From contig CAZLRV010000011.1 in NCBI GenBank assembly GCA_964562175.1, positions 1 to 64,000 of the forward strand: 64,000 bases of DNA, written 5' to 3'. Under the pieces are notes generated by a model. That model was given only the letters and a program-made list of their open reading frames with translations. It did no database searches and was not told where the DNA came from. Below are positions 35,472 through 43,550 of the stretch, one piece after another. Each line of letters begins with the position of its first letter. Positions within the stretch are counted from its first letter, which is position 1. This DNA comes from CAZCJU01 sp964562175 (lineage in GTDB: Bacteria > Bacillota > Clostridia > Oscillospirales > CAG-272). The position numbers and the translations under genes are program-made.

Positions 35472-36341
35472 ATGATAGAAAGAAATAACAGTACCTCACC
35501 ATTTGAATGCGGTGCGGCTTATCTGCCGAACGGCTTATACCGCACGCTTCGGCTTTTTTTGATGAAAGAGCCGTCGCTCTATCGCACGGCTACGGAAATA
35601 AGATTACGTGACAACGGCTATTTCTCCCTCAGCGTATCCGATGAAAATATTATCGTCACAAAAAGCGGTGGCGAGGGGGTGATATGCACACGTGAGGATA
35701 TTGACGAATGCGTAAGACGTTTATGTGCCGACTCTTACCAATCGCACGAGGGAGAGATAGAGCAGGGCTATATCTCGTCTGTATGCGGTATTCGTGCCGG
35801 CGTTGCCTGCTCCGCATCGCCCGACGGCGGCGTACATACTATAAATTCCGTAAGCATACGTATTCCGCACGAGATAAGAGCCGATGTTTCGCCTCTGTTT
35901 TCGGAGGGCTTGTCGTCATGTCTTATATTTTCGCCTCCCGGGGTGGGAAAAACAACGGTGCTTCGTGAGTGCATAAGATATCTTTCGTCCCTTCCCTTGC
36001 GTGTTGCGGTCATCGATACACGCTATGAGCTTAAAATATCCGCCCCGCCTCCGTTTGCCGATTACGTATGCGGCATCGAGCGTGGGCGTGCCATTGAAGC
36101 GGTGACAAGGACGATGTATCCGCAGGTCATAATATGCGATGAAATAGGCGGCAAAGCCGAGTGCGATGCGATACTTACCGCCCAAAATACAGGCGTTCCG
36201 CTTATAGCGACCGCTCACGGTAATGACCGTGAGGGAATAATGTGCCGTCCGACTTTGGCACGGCTTATAAACAGCGGCGTTTTCTCACGTCTTATACGCT
36301 TGAGTCGCACGGACGGCGTCTTTGTTTTTGACAGCGTATGA
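35472..36341 (+). CDS. spoIIIAA: SpoIIIAA, ATPase of the forespore feeding-tube complex
   Basis: 289 residues. The secretion-type ATPase fold has Walker A in SPPGVGKTTVLREC (near residue 158) and Walker B in VIICDEIGGKAE, with TAHGND downstream. It is the cytoplasmic motor of the mother-cell channel that supports sigma-G activity in the forespore. ATG 35472 lacks a good Shine-Dalgarno sequence, so translation may be weak or coupled. The following ATG lies within its stop region (ATGATG). Confidence 0.95.
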   Translation: MIERNNSTSPFECGAAYLPNGLYRTLRLFLMKEPSLYRTATEIRLRDNGYFSLSVSDENIIVTKSGGEGVICTREDIDECVRRLCADSYQSHEGEIEQGYISSVCGIRAGVACSASPDGGVHTINSVSIRIPHEIRADVSPLFSEGLSSCLIFSPPGVGKTTVLRECIRYLSSLPLRVAVIDTRYELKISAPPPFADYVCGIERGRAIEAVTRTMYPQVIICDEIGGKAECDAILTAQNTGVPLIATAHGNDREGIMCRPTLARLINSGVFSRLIRLSRTDGVFVFDSV

Positions 36342-36790
36342 TGAAATATCTCGGCGCTCTGCTTATACTGATATGCTCGGCTCTGTACGGGTACCATTGC
36401 CACGGCTGTGAGCTTGAACGCTCCGCAACGGCTCAAAGGCTTCTCGGGGCGATGTATTTCGTCACAGGTCAGATAGAGCATAAATATCCGACGGATGTTA
36501 TAATCAAGCGTTTGTCTGCGTTGTATCCCGACGAGTTTTCATGCAACGACACATATGAGAGCATTTGCTCGGGATCGCTCGCTCGGGGTGAGGAGGGCAA
36601 GCTTTGCTCCGAATTTTTCGCTCATCTCGGCAAAAGTCACTCAAGCACACAGCTGTCGGAGCTGAAATACACAACGAAAAAAATGCAGACATATGTAGAC
36701 GAGCTTGCGGAAAGCTGCAAAAAGAATGCACGCATAAAAGCCGTTTTACCGTTGTTTTTCGCTTCGATCGCCGTGATAGTACTATTTTAA
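36338..36790 (+). CDS. spoIIIAB: SpoIIIAB
   Basis: 150 residues resembling GspF-like SpoIIIAB: an N-terminal hydrophobic segment (YLGALLILICSALYGY), a helical body (ERSATAQRLLGAMYFVTGQI, SSTQLSELKYTTKKMQTYV) and a C-terminal membrane helix (VLPLFFASIAVIVLF). The start overlaps the spoIIIAA stop by 4 nt; ATG 36341 is an equal alternative. Membrane component of the channel assembly. Confidence 0.92.
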   Translation: MMKYLGALLILICSALYGYHCHGCELERSATAQRLLGAMYFVTGQIEHKYPTDVIIKRLSALYPDEFSCNDTYESICSGSLARGEEGKLCSEFFAHLGKSHSSTQLSELKYTTKKMQTYVDELAESCKKNARIKAVLPLFFASIAVIVLF

Positions 36791-36822
36791 AGAAAAGTTT
36801 TTTCAAGAAATAAGGAAACTGT

Positions 36823-37017
36823 ATGGAAGTATCTCTTGTGATAAAAGCTCTCGGTGTCGGCATTCTCGTTTCCGTCGCCTGCCAGATACTGACCAAAAGC
36901 GGACGTGACGAGCAGGCGACATTGGTTTCTTTGACCGGCATAATCATAATTCTGCTTATGATAGTCACTCAGCTTGAAAAGCTGATAAACGCCGTGCGGG
37001 GAGTGTTCGGAATATGA
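36823..37017 (+). CDS. spoIIIAC: SpoIIIAC
   Basis: 64 residues with two membrane helices (LVIKALGVGILVSVACQIL and LVSLTGIIIILLMIVTQLE) joined by KSGRDEQAT, the standard SpoIIIAC layout. It is a small integral subunit of the channel. It follows spoIIIAB by 32 nt and overlaps spoIIIAD by 4 nt (ATGA). Confidence 0.95.
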   Translation: MEVSLVIKALGVGILVSVACQILTKSGRDEQATLVSLTGIIIILLMIVTQLEKLINAVRGVFGI

Positions 37018-37397
37018 ATTTGACAGCCTGCTGTGTTTTTTGTACGCTTATGTGCGGTATAATATATTTCACAAAGCGGCTTGACAATACGATCTCGGGC
37101 ATTTTATCGCTTGTTTTGAGTGTTTTTCTGTTTGCCGCGGCTCTGAATTATTTCAAGCAACCGATCGAATACATAAACCGTATAGCGGAGGGAACACAAT
37201 ATCAAAAATATTTGCCTTATATGATAAAGTCGCTTTTGGTCGGACTTATCTGCAAGGGGTGCGGCGAGGTCTGCTCCGCACTCGGCGAAAACGGCGTGGG
37301 CGGTATTATCGAGGGAGCGGGTAAGCTGAGCATAGTCATTATCTGTCTGCCGTTGCTTGAGGAAATATTCAATACGTCAAAGGGCTACATAAGTTGA
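37014..37397 (+). CDS. spoIIIAD: SpoIIIAD
   Basis: 127 residues, with four membrane helices. The ending GGIIEGAGKLSIVIICLPLLE and KGYIS matches the conserved SpoIIIAD C-terminus. It is a membrane subunit paralogous to SpoIIIAC. It overlaps spoIIIAC (ATGA) and shares its stop bases with the TTG start of spoIIIAE (TTGA). Confidence 0.94.
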   Translation: MNLTACCVFCTLMCGIIYFTKRLDNTISGILSLVLSVFLFAAALNYFKQPIEYINRIAEGTQYQKYLPYMIKSLLVGLICKGCGEVCSALGENGVGGIIEGAGKLSIVIICLPLLEEIFNTSKGYIS

Positions 37398-38449
37398 AAA
37401 AAACGGTTACAATAATTCTGTTTATATTTTTTTCACTCTGCCTTGCTCACTCGGCAAGTGCCGAGGATGAGCTGTACACGCCGCAGGAAATACGTGAGAT
37501 GCTCGGCATGGGCGGGGATGAATACATCGCATCGGGCGGCGACATATTCTCCGCCGTAGTCAAAATAATAAAAAAGAGCAATATATCACCCTTGTCCTCC
37601 GTTTTTTCCGTGCTTGCAACTCTCGCTCTCGGTGCGGTGCTTCAAGCAGTCGGCTCGCTTTTTGAGCAAGCCTCACCGGTCTACTCGCTTGCCTGTCGCA
37701 CCTGCTGTGCCTTAATGCTTTTCGGCACGATAAAAAACGCTTGTCTTGCCACGAAAAATGCGATAGATATGATGGTTGCCGTCACGTCCTCTCTGCTTAC
37801 GGTAATGTGCGTCAGCGGTGTCGGCACAGCGAGTCTTGCCTCTGCCGCCTCGCACGCAACCACTGTGCTTATTCTGCTTGATTTTTTAAGCTCGGTAGCC
37901 TCACGTGCGGTAATGCCGGTGACCTATTGCTCACTCGGGCTTACGCTTGCCTCGTCCCTCTCGCCGCTTCCGAGCCTGACGGGGATGATAAACGGAGCGA
38001 AGAAGCTTGCCGTAACACTGCTCTCCGCCGCCTGCGGTATATTCTCGTTTTGCCTGACTCTGCAAAGCGTGAGCTTGGGCGGCATTGAGCGTGCAATAGG
38101 GCGCGGTGTGCGCTTTGCCGCCTCGTCCTTCGTTCCGATAATAGGCTCGTCCCTCTCCGAGTCCACCGCAGCGGTAATAGCTTCCATGAAAACGCTTCGT
38201 CGCCTGTCATGCACATCGTGTCTTTTTGTCATTCTCCTTATCGGGGCTGTGCCGTTTGTCATGCTGTTGTGCAACAAGCTCGTTTTGCATATTGCCTCGC
38301 TCGGAGCGGATATGCTGTCGCTTGAGGGTGAAAAAAAGCTCATCGACGGCATAAACGAGCTGTTGAGCATAATGCTTGCCGCACTTCTCTCGTGCTTTAC
38401 GGTAATGGTCGTATGCTGTGCGACGTTTATGAGCTATAGCTATGCGTGA
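37394..38449 (+). CDS. spoIIIAE: SpoIIIAE
   Basis: 351 residues. A cleavable signal peptide (ends near HSASAED) precedes about seven membrane helices, and the C-terminal region includes GVRFAASSFVPIIGSSLSES and SLEGEKKLIDGINELL, both typical of SpoIIIAE. It is the large polytopic subunit of the channel. It starts at TTG 37394, overlapping the spoIIIAD stop by 4 nt, and overlaps spoIIIAF by 8 nt. Confidence 0.95.
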   Translation: MKKTVTIILFIFFSLCLAHSASAEDELYTPQEIREMLGMGGDEYIASGGDIFSAVVKIIKKSNISPLSSVFSVLATLALGAVLQAVGSLFEQASPVYSLACRTCCALMLFGTIKNACLATKNAIDMMVAVTSSLLTVMCVSGVGTASLASAASHATTVLILLDFLSSVASRAVMPVTYCSLGLTLASSLSPLPSLTGMINGAKKLAVTLLSAACGIFSFCLTLQSVSLGGIERAIGRGVRFAASSFVPIIGSSLSESTAAVIASMKTLRRLSCTSCLFVILLIGAVPFVMLLCNKLVLHIASLGADMLSLEGEKKLIDGINELLSIMLAALLSCFTVMVVCCATFMSYSYA

Positions 38450-38906
38450 ATTTCTTATATGCCTCATCGTCATGAGCTTTTGTATCGGTCTGACGATGCT
38501 GATATCACCCGACGGCGGTATCAAAAAATATATATCCCTCGCCTGCTCTCTTACCGCAGTTGCGGCACTGCTTTCAATGATATCGCCCGGTGATATCGGC
38601 TCGGCAATACACGAGGGTGAGGTAACGGTATACGATAATTCGGAGCGTGTACGGCAAGAAATAATAAATAAAACGATAGAAAAGATCAATTCGGGAATAA
38701 AAGCCGACCTTATGAATAAATATAAGATAGAGGGCGGTGACATCGACGTATATGCAAATTATACCGATGCGGACAGCATAGAGATAACGGAATATTATAT
38801 AGAATTGAGAGGGGAGGAGAATATGCTTAAGCCCACACGCATACAATATTATGTAAGTGAGCATTACGGAGGTAAATGCACGGTGGTATATGTTGAAAAC
38901 GGATAA
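38442..38906 (+). CDS. spoIIIAF: SpoIIIAF
   Basis: 154 residues. Two N-terminal membrane helices (FLICLIVMSFCIGLTMLI with SPDGGIKKYISLACSLTAV) are followed by a soluble ring-building-type domain with YKIEGGDIDVYANYTDADS. It is one of the intermembrane-space components. The GGAGG inside its 3' end (about 38868) may help initiate spoIIIAG. Confidence 0.92.
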   Translation: MREFLICLIVMSFCIGLTMLISPDGGIKKYISLACSLTAVAALLSMISPGDIGSAIHEGEVTVYDNSERVRQEIINKTIEKINSGIKADLMNKYKIEGGDIDVYANYTDADSIEITEYYIELRGEENMLKPTRIQYYVSEHYGGKCTVVYVENG

Positions 38907-39336
38907 TTTGAAGGCTTTTTTCGAAAAAAACAAGCTCCCCGTTATTCTTCTCGCCGTCTCCCTGCTCGGTATATGTCTGCTGACGCTATGCACCGCCGAG
39001 GAGGAAGGCTCGGAGGATACGTCCGCACTTGAAAAAAGCACTGCGGCGAGCATTCGTGCAATGGCGGAGCGTATTTCGGGTACGAAAACCTACGTTACCG
39101 TAAGCATAGATTGCCTGTACTCCGACGAATACGCACGCAACGAGGACGGCGGTATGCTCTCGGTGAACGGCAAGCCCGTACTTATAAAAAGCGAGCTTCC
39201 CAGACTTCGAGGCGTGACCGTCGTATGTCAAAACGGCTCGGATCCGCAGATACGTTCAAGCATAACCGAGGCGATATGCTGTGCCTACGGTATCGGCTCA
39301 AACAAAGTTTGCGTTGTTTCGGGCAGCTTCGGTTAG
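38890..39336 (+). CDS. spoIIIAG: SpoIIIAG
   Basis: 148 residues from ATG 38890 (MLKTDNLKAFFEKNKLP); a GTG at 38857 would add 11 residues but overlaps spoIIIAF more. One membrane helix (VILLAVSLLGICLLTL) is followed by an intermembrane ring domain (MAERISGTKTYVTVSIDC, RGVTVVCQNGSDPQIRSSIT, AYGIGSNKVCVV). SpoIIIAG forms a large secretin-like ring spanning the space between mother cell and forespore. Confidence 0.94.
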   Translation: MLKTDNLKAFFEKNKLPVILLAVSLLGICLLTLCTAEEEGSEDTSALEKSTAASIRAMAERISGTKTYVTVSIDCLYSDEYARNEDGGMLSVNGKPVLIKSELPRLRGVTVVCQNGSDPQIRSSITEAICCAYGIGSNKVCVVSGSFG

Positions 39337-39358
39337 AATATAATATATGGAGGTACAT

Positions 39359-39907
39359 ATGAAGATCCTTAAGGCACCCAACCCCGTAAAAGAGGGCGAG
39401 GAAAAGAAACGCTTTGATGTCAAAGCACTCATTCAAAAAATCGGAAAAAGAAATCTCGTTATAATCGGCTCTGTCTTGGCTGTCGGAATCATCGTTTACG
39501 TAAATTGGTTCTTGCTCGATGATAGTGCCCCGACCTCAACGCCTACCGACAATGCTCAAAAAGCGGACGATTATTTCACATCCTCCGTTTTGAACAGAAG
39601 TCGTGCAAGAGATGAGGCAATGGAGGTATTGCAAACGGTAGTCGATGCAAATTCCTCGCAGGAGGCATCGAAGTCGGCACTTGAGGACATTTCGAGAATA
39701 GCGGCGGATATAGAAAAAGAGGCAAACATTGAATCACTCATAAAGTCCAAGGGCTTCTCCGAGTGCGTTGCCGTGATATCCGGCGACAGCGTGAGCATTG
39801 TCGTTCGTTCCGAGTCGCTTTTGCCGTCCGATATCGCTCAGATAAAAGAAATAGCCTACGAAAACGGCAAAATACTGCCCGAAAATGTTGTCATAATACA
39901 AAAATGA
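39359..39907 (+). CDS. spoIIIAH: SpoIIIAH
   Basis: 182 residues from ATG 39359, with GGAGGT 5 nt upstream; an in-frame ATG at 39347 overlaps that ribosome site and is less likely. The N-terminal cytoplasmic tail precedes one membrane helix (LVIIGSVLAVGIIVYVNWFL) and a linker; the ring-building motif is ALEDISRIAADIEKEANIES and FSECVAVISGDSVSIVV. It is the mother-cell ring that pairs with SpoIIQ from the forespore. Last gene of a complete AA-AH operon. Confidence 0.95.
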   Translation: MKILKAPNPVKEGEEKKRFDVKALIQKIGKRNLVIIGSVLAVGIIVYVNWFLLDDSAPTSTPTDNAQKADDYFTSSVLNRSRARDEAMEVLQTVVDANSSQEASKSALEDISRIAADIEKEANIESLIKSKGFSECVAVISGDSVSIVVRSESLLPSDIAQIKEIAYENGKILPENVVIIQK

Positions 39908-39938
39908 TATTATTTTTTTGATTTATTATCAAAAGATA

Positions 39939-39967
39939 TTGACAAGTCACGGGTTTTCCGCTATAAT
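39939..39967 (+). promoter_or_regulatory. strong sigma-A promoter
   Basis: Perfect TTGACA (39939-39944), 17-nt spacer and perfect TATAAT (39962-39967), driving the 204-residue membrane protein gene separately from the spoIIIA operon. Confidence 0.88.
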
Positions 39968-40011
39968 AAAGTAATCAATATATAAATCGTCAAAGGAATA
40001 CAAAAAACCAT

Positions 40012-40626
40012 ATGTATAAAGAAAGTGACATAACAGAATATATAAAAACCGTGGTCAGCCAAGCACAAAGAATAGACGGCGTGCGGCAACGTCTGAGTGC
40101 AAAGCGCGAGAGATGCTCGCTTTTGCCCATGCCGCATGAGCCGGTCATGGGCGAGGGCGGTGAGAGTATCAAATCTCACTACGGTATCGAGCCTGTTGTA
40201 CTGCTTTTCGGAGCGATATTCGGTTCGGCTGTAGGTCTTGTATTCGGCATTCTGATATTAAGCGGCGTGATATCGTTTCCGGAAGGCTCATCATTGTACA
40301 ACACCGTATTTTGTCCCACATCACTTCTTGACAGCGTTTTATGCATTGTCCTGTCCGTGCTTTGCTTTGCTCTGTTCTTCTTTTTTGTCGCCATCATCCC
40401 CTCGGTAGTATTCTGTGTTGACAAAAATCTCAGACGAGAGCGGATAGAGGAACGGCAATACAAGTACCTGCTTGACAAATATTACGCCGAGCTGTTCAAG
40501 TACAACAAATGCAAGGAAAGGCAAAAGGCACTTTACGAATCGTTTGAGCGTGTCGAAAACGATTGCAACACGCTTGCCGAGCTTGAAAAAGATCTGCTTG
40601 AAATAATGAAAAAATACTCAAATTAA
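40012..40626 (+). CDS. unrecognised protein with two membrane helices
   Basis: 204 residues. A charged N-terminal helix (residues about 1-50) is followed by two membrane helices (GIEPVVLLFGAIFGSAVGLV... and LLDSVLCIVLSVLCFALFFF), then a Lys/Glu/Tyr-rich C-terminal coiled region (YKYLLDKYYAELFKYNKCKE...). Both ends should be cytoplasmic. There is no signal peptide and no known motif. It has a consensus promoter and its own terminator, so it is a stand-alone housekeeping-type unit. Confidence 0.7.
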   Translation: MYKESDITEYIKTVVSQAQRIDGVRQRLSAKRERCSLLPMPHEPVMGEGGESIKSHYGIEPVVLLFGAIFGSAVGLVFGILILSGVISFPEGSSLYNTVFCPTSLLDSVLCIVLSVLCFALFFFFVAIIPSVVFCVDKNLRRERIEERQYKYLLDKYYAELFKYNKCKERQKALYESFERVENDCNTLAELEKDLLEIMKKYSN

Positions 40627-40629
40627 AAT

Positions 40630-40663
40630 ATGCGGAGAGCTTTTACACTCTCCGCATTCTTTA
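40630..40663. terminator. terminator between convergent genes
   Basis: Perfect 10-bp stem ATGCGGAGAG (40630-40639) with CTCTCCGCAT (40648-40657), then TCTTTATTT. It overlaps the end of the RNHCP gene and probably works in both directions. Confidence 0.8.
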
Positions 40664-40993
40664 TTTATCTCTGTTTACCGTCAACGCTATGAGCAGACTC
40701 GTATCGTCGGGCTGGTCGGCAATATCCACCGCCGCACGGTTACGCTTTATCTGTCCGCATTTATCGCATTTATGGATGATTATATATCCCTTTTTCGGAT
40801 CCGGCTCAACGGCTATCGGACGCAACACGCCCCGACACTCGCACGCCCGATCGCCCGGCATTATATCGACATGAAGCGAGCATAAGCATCTCGGGCAATG
40901 GTTACGTGAGGAGCTTTTCATCGGTCTGACCTCAAGCCCGCAATTAACGCACGTAAAGCCGTTGTCATTTTTTGTAAATCTTTTACTTTGCAT
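40661..40993 (-). CDS. RNHCP-domain zinc-binding protein
   Basis: 110 residues carrying three Cys pairs: FTCVNCGLEV, the family-naming RNHCPRCLCSLHVD with PGDRACEC, and HKCDKCGQIKRN. This is the RNHCP domain, probably a zinc-ribbon that binds RNA or DNA; its function is unknown. It is separated by 27 nt from the PPIase-like gene upstream on the same strand and could be read with it. Confidence 0.85.
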   Translation of the reverse strand: MQSKRFTKNDNGFTCVNCGLEVRPMKSSSRNHCPRCLCSLHVDIMPGDRACECRGVLRPIAVEPDPKKGYIIIHKCDKCGQIKRNRAAVDIADQPDDTSLLIALTVNRDK

Positions 40994-41020
40994 GAGCTTT
41001 ATCCCTTTCGCACGATATTA

Positions 41021-42157
41021 TCATTCATCATCGAGCGAAAACAGCTTATCGTCCATCAAAGCCGTTTCCGAGAAGACAACGGAGGCGTATGCCTCATCGT
41101 TTACAGCGACGAGAGATATATAAGAATTGAGCTTCTCATTCTGCTTTTTTTCCAGAACGTCATCGGCAAGGGAGGCGAAAAAGTTTTCGTTTACCTCTTT
41201 TGTGTACGCTCCGTCCTCAAGTGAATATTTTTTGATTATATGAAGTCCCATCGAGCTTTCGACAAGACGCACCTCGCCCTCGCTCATTTCAAGCACGGCA
41301 TTGAGGAAAGGCTCCTCGTATGTATCGTTCTCGGTGATATAAAGCCCGTCGGTATAATATGTCATTCCATCGTCCTCGTTGTACTGCTCGATAAGCTTTT
41401 CAAAATCATCGCCGCCCTGAGCCTTCTTTAACAATTCCTCGCCCAGCTGTCTTTTTTGCTTTATCTCCTCGTCCGTGAGCGACTCCGTTCTGTAATAGCC
41501 CGTTGAGGGGTTCATGACCTTGTCGCCGTCCTCGTTCAGGACGTACTTTTCTTTCAGATCGAGGTATATATGCTTTACTCTGTTATAGTTCTCTTTATAG
41601 TATTTCTCCGTTTCCTGCTCTCCGACCTTTTCCGTGCCGTTTTCACCGTACAAATAGTCAAGCAGCACGGCACGTTTAAACTCGGCACGGTATATGTCGG
41701 ACAGATCGTCGATATTCATACCGTAAACGCCGAGTGCGGCGTTCAGAGCGTTTCTTGAGCCTATTTGTGCAGCGTCCTCGTCGATCTTTTCTTTCACGGC
41801 ATCCTCTATCTGCTTATCCTTATCGTCTATCGCACCGAGTCCGTACTCGTCATATAGCTTTTGAGTGACGAGAAGCTGTTTCAAGCTCGTATCTATCTGC
41901 TTTACGGTAAGCTCTCCGAGCGTTTCACCGTCGGAGGTGGTGAGCCAAAAATCTTCACTGTAATTATCGGAGTCAACGTAGCCCGCCGAGGAAAACATAT
42001 TGAAAAAGCTCGTTTTGTAATACGATGTCCAATATCTGTATTCATTGTCGGATATCTCGTAGCCGTCAAGCGTAAACACGGGCGTGCTTTTTGACGAGCA
42101 TGACGGAACGAGAACAAGAATGAACGCAGTCAAAATAACGCATAATGCTTTTTTCAT
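41021..42157 (-). CDS. parvulin-type peptidyl-prolyl isomerase lipoprotein (PrsA/SurA-like), copy 2
   Basis: 378 residues from ATG 42157 (MKKALCVIL), which follows AAGGAGG; a further in-frame start at 42187 overlaps the upstream gene. The lipoprotein signal ends LVPSCSSK. A SurA-N-like helical region (YRYWTSYYKTSFF, LKQLLVTQKLYDEYGL) precedes a parvulin domain: VKHIYLDLK, KKAQGGDDFEKLIEQYNEDD and MSEGEVRLVESSMGLHIIKK. A roughly 35-residue insertion follows the first strand of the parvulin fold. It probably folds exported proteins at the membrane surface. It is a paralogue of the gene 11 nt upstream; both contain LLDYLYGENGT or similar. Confidence 0.82.
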   Translation of the reverse strand: MKKALCVILTAFILVLVPSCSSKSTPVFTLDGYEISDNEYRYWTSYYKTSFFNMFSSAGYVDSDNYSEDFWLTTSDGETLGELTVKQIDTSLKQLLVTQKLYDEYGLGAIDDKDKQIEDAVKEKIDEDAAQIGSRNALNAALGVYGMNIDDLSDIYRAEFKRAVLLDYLYGENGTEKVGEQETEKYYKENYNRVKHIYLDLKEKYVLNEDGDKVMNPSTGYYRTESLTDEEIKQKRQLGEELLKKAQGGDDFEKLIEQYNEDDGMTYYTDGLYITENDTYEEPFLNAVLEMSEGEVRLVESSMGLHIIKKYSLEDGAYTKEVNENFFASLADDVLEKKQNEKLNSYISLVAVNDEAYASVVFSETALMDDKLFSLDDE

Positions 42158-42168
42158 ATCACGCCTCC

Positions 42169-43281
42169 TTAAAATACGTATGTCCACGTTTCACTGTATG
42201 CAACCGAATCTATCGGGTATTTGTCTATTATAGCTTGGTTTATATCTATTTTGTCAAAGCACTCGCTCAAGCGTTGCTTATATTTATGCTCCTGCACAAG
42301 CTCCTCGAAATCGGAAAAATCTCCCTCGTTTTCCTCTTTTTCGTATGCTCCCTCATCAAGCGGCAATCTCTGTATCAAATGCAAGCCGTAATCGGAACGG
42401 AAAAGCATAAATTCGCCCACCGACGTTGCCTTGACGTTGTTTAATATATCAGGAAAATAATTATTTTCGTTTGCGCTTATCGTGCAAATATAGTGACCGT
42501 TGGGATAATTCTCATGCCCCAGCTCCTCGGTGTACTCCTCAATGAGCTTGTCAAAATTCTCTCCGTCCTCGGCACGCTCCTTTAGCTTTTTCGCAAGCTC
42601 GAATTTTTCATCCCATCTTTCCTCCGTCAGCTCTTCCCATTTCGCATAGCCGTTTTCGTCGTACTGTATGTTTCCGTTCTCATCAAGCACGTAATCGACA
42701 TCCATTATATAAAGATGCTTGTATCTTGCGTAATATTCATTATAGTATGCCTGCCTGTCCTCGTAGCTTATCTTGTCCGTGCCGTTTTCGCCGTAGAGAT
42801 AATCCTCAAGCACCTCGGATTTTGCGTTGAGTATGAATATTTCACGCATAACGTCTTTATCCACTCCCAGACTCACCATCAAAGAATCCTGCTCGAACAC
42901 CGATTCCGCACCGACTCCGAGAAGCATACCGTCTATCAGGCTCTCCACCTCTTTGAGCTTTGCATCCGACAAGACAAGACCGTATTCCTCAAACAGATAC
43001 GCCGCAGCTACCTTTGATTTTATTGCCGTCAGGGTAACATCCTGCAAATAGTCCTTGACCGTTACTCCGTTGCTCTCACCGCTCCAAAACGCCTCGTTAT
43101 CCGTCGCCCCGAGCATATTTATCCAATACGGGCGATAGCAGGACATAAAATAAGCGTACATTGATTCACTCAGCTTAACGCCCTTTGCCTTCATTGCGTT
43201 TTTGCCGGAGCATGACGACGCGGAAAAAAGCACGGTTGAGCAGAGCAGTACGGCAAGTATTCTCAAAATTCTTTTTTTCAT
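42169..43281 (-). CDS. parvulin-type peptidyl-prolyl isomerase lipoprotein (PrsA/SurA-like), copy 1
   Basis: 370 residues. The lipoprotein signal MKKRILRILAVLLCSTVLF ends in SASSCSGK. Helical chaperone regions (MYAYFMSCYRPYWINML, VAAYLFEEYGLVLSDAKLKE, EDYLYGENGTDKISYEDRQA) precede the parvulin-like part YARYKHLYIMDVDYV, KERAEDGENFDKLIEEYTEE and TSVGEFMLFRSDYGLHLIQR. It is first of the tandem pair. The two copies share the plan but differ widely in sequence, so the duplication is old. Confidence 0.82.
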   Translation of the reverse strand: MKKRILRILAVLLCSTVLFSASSCSGKNAMKAKGVKLSESMYAYFMSCYRPYWINMLGATDNEAFWSGESNGVTVKDYLQDVTLTAIKSKVAAAYLFEEYGLVLSDAKLKEVESLIDGMLLGVGAESVFEQDSLMVSLGVDKDVMREIFILNAKSEVLEDYLYGENGTDKISYEDRQAYYNEYYARYKHLYIMDVDYVLDENGNIQYDENGYAKWEELTEERWDEKFELAKKLKERAEDGENFDKLIEEYTEELGHENYPNGHYICTISANENNYFPDILNNVKATSVGEFMLFRSDYGLHLIQRLPLDEGAYEKEENEGDFSDFEELVQEHKYKQRLSECFDKIDINQAIIDKYPIDSVAYSETWTYVF

Positions 43282-43329
43282 TCGTTTTATTTACCTCGTC
43301 CGAGCGTTTTTATCGTATACACACCGAAT

Positions 43330-43358
43330 ATTATAGCTTATTTCGCCGATTTTGTCCA
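43330..43358 (-). promoter_or_regulatory. promoter of the tandem PPIase genes
   Basis: On the minus strand: TGGACA (43358-43353), 17-nt spacer and TATAAT (43335-43330). Confidence 0.75.
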
Positions 43359-43450
43359 CACATTCCGTTCTCATTTTTTGTATCAATTCTTTGAACATAT
43401 TCATTTATGCACTCAAGCTCGGCAGTTTATATTATTTCATCCGAATAATA

Positions 43451-43467
43451 GCGGTATTTTATACCGC
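43451..43467 (+). promoter_or_regulatory. palindrome upstream of the ABC operon
   Basis: Perfect 7-bp inverted repeat GCGGTAT-TTT-ATACCGC. It lies about 30 bp before a possible extended -10 (TGGTATCAT, 43494-43501) and could be an operator. Confidence 0.35.
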
Positions 43468-43550
43468 AGTTTAGGATTTATTCATATATTTGTGGTATCA
43501 TTGAAAGTGAATAATAATACCGAAATTTGCACATAAAGGAAGCTCGGCAG

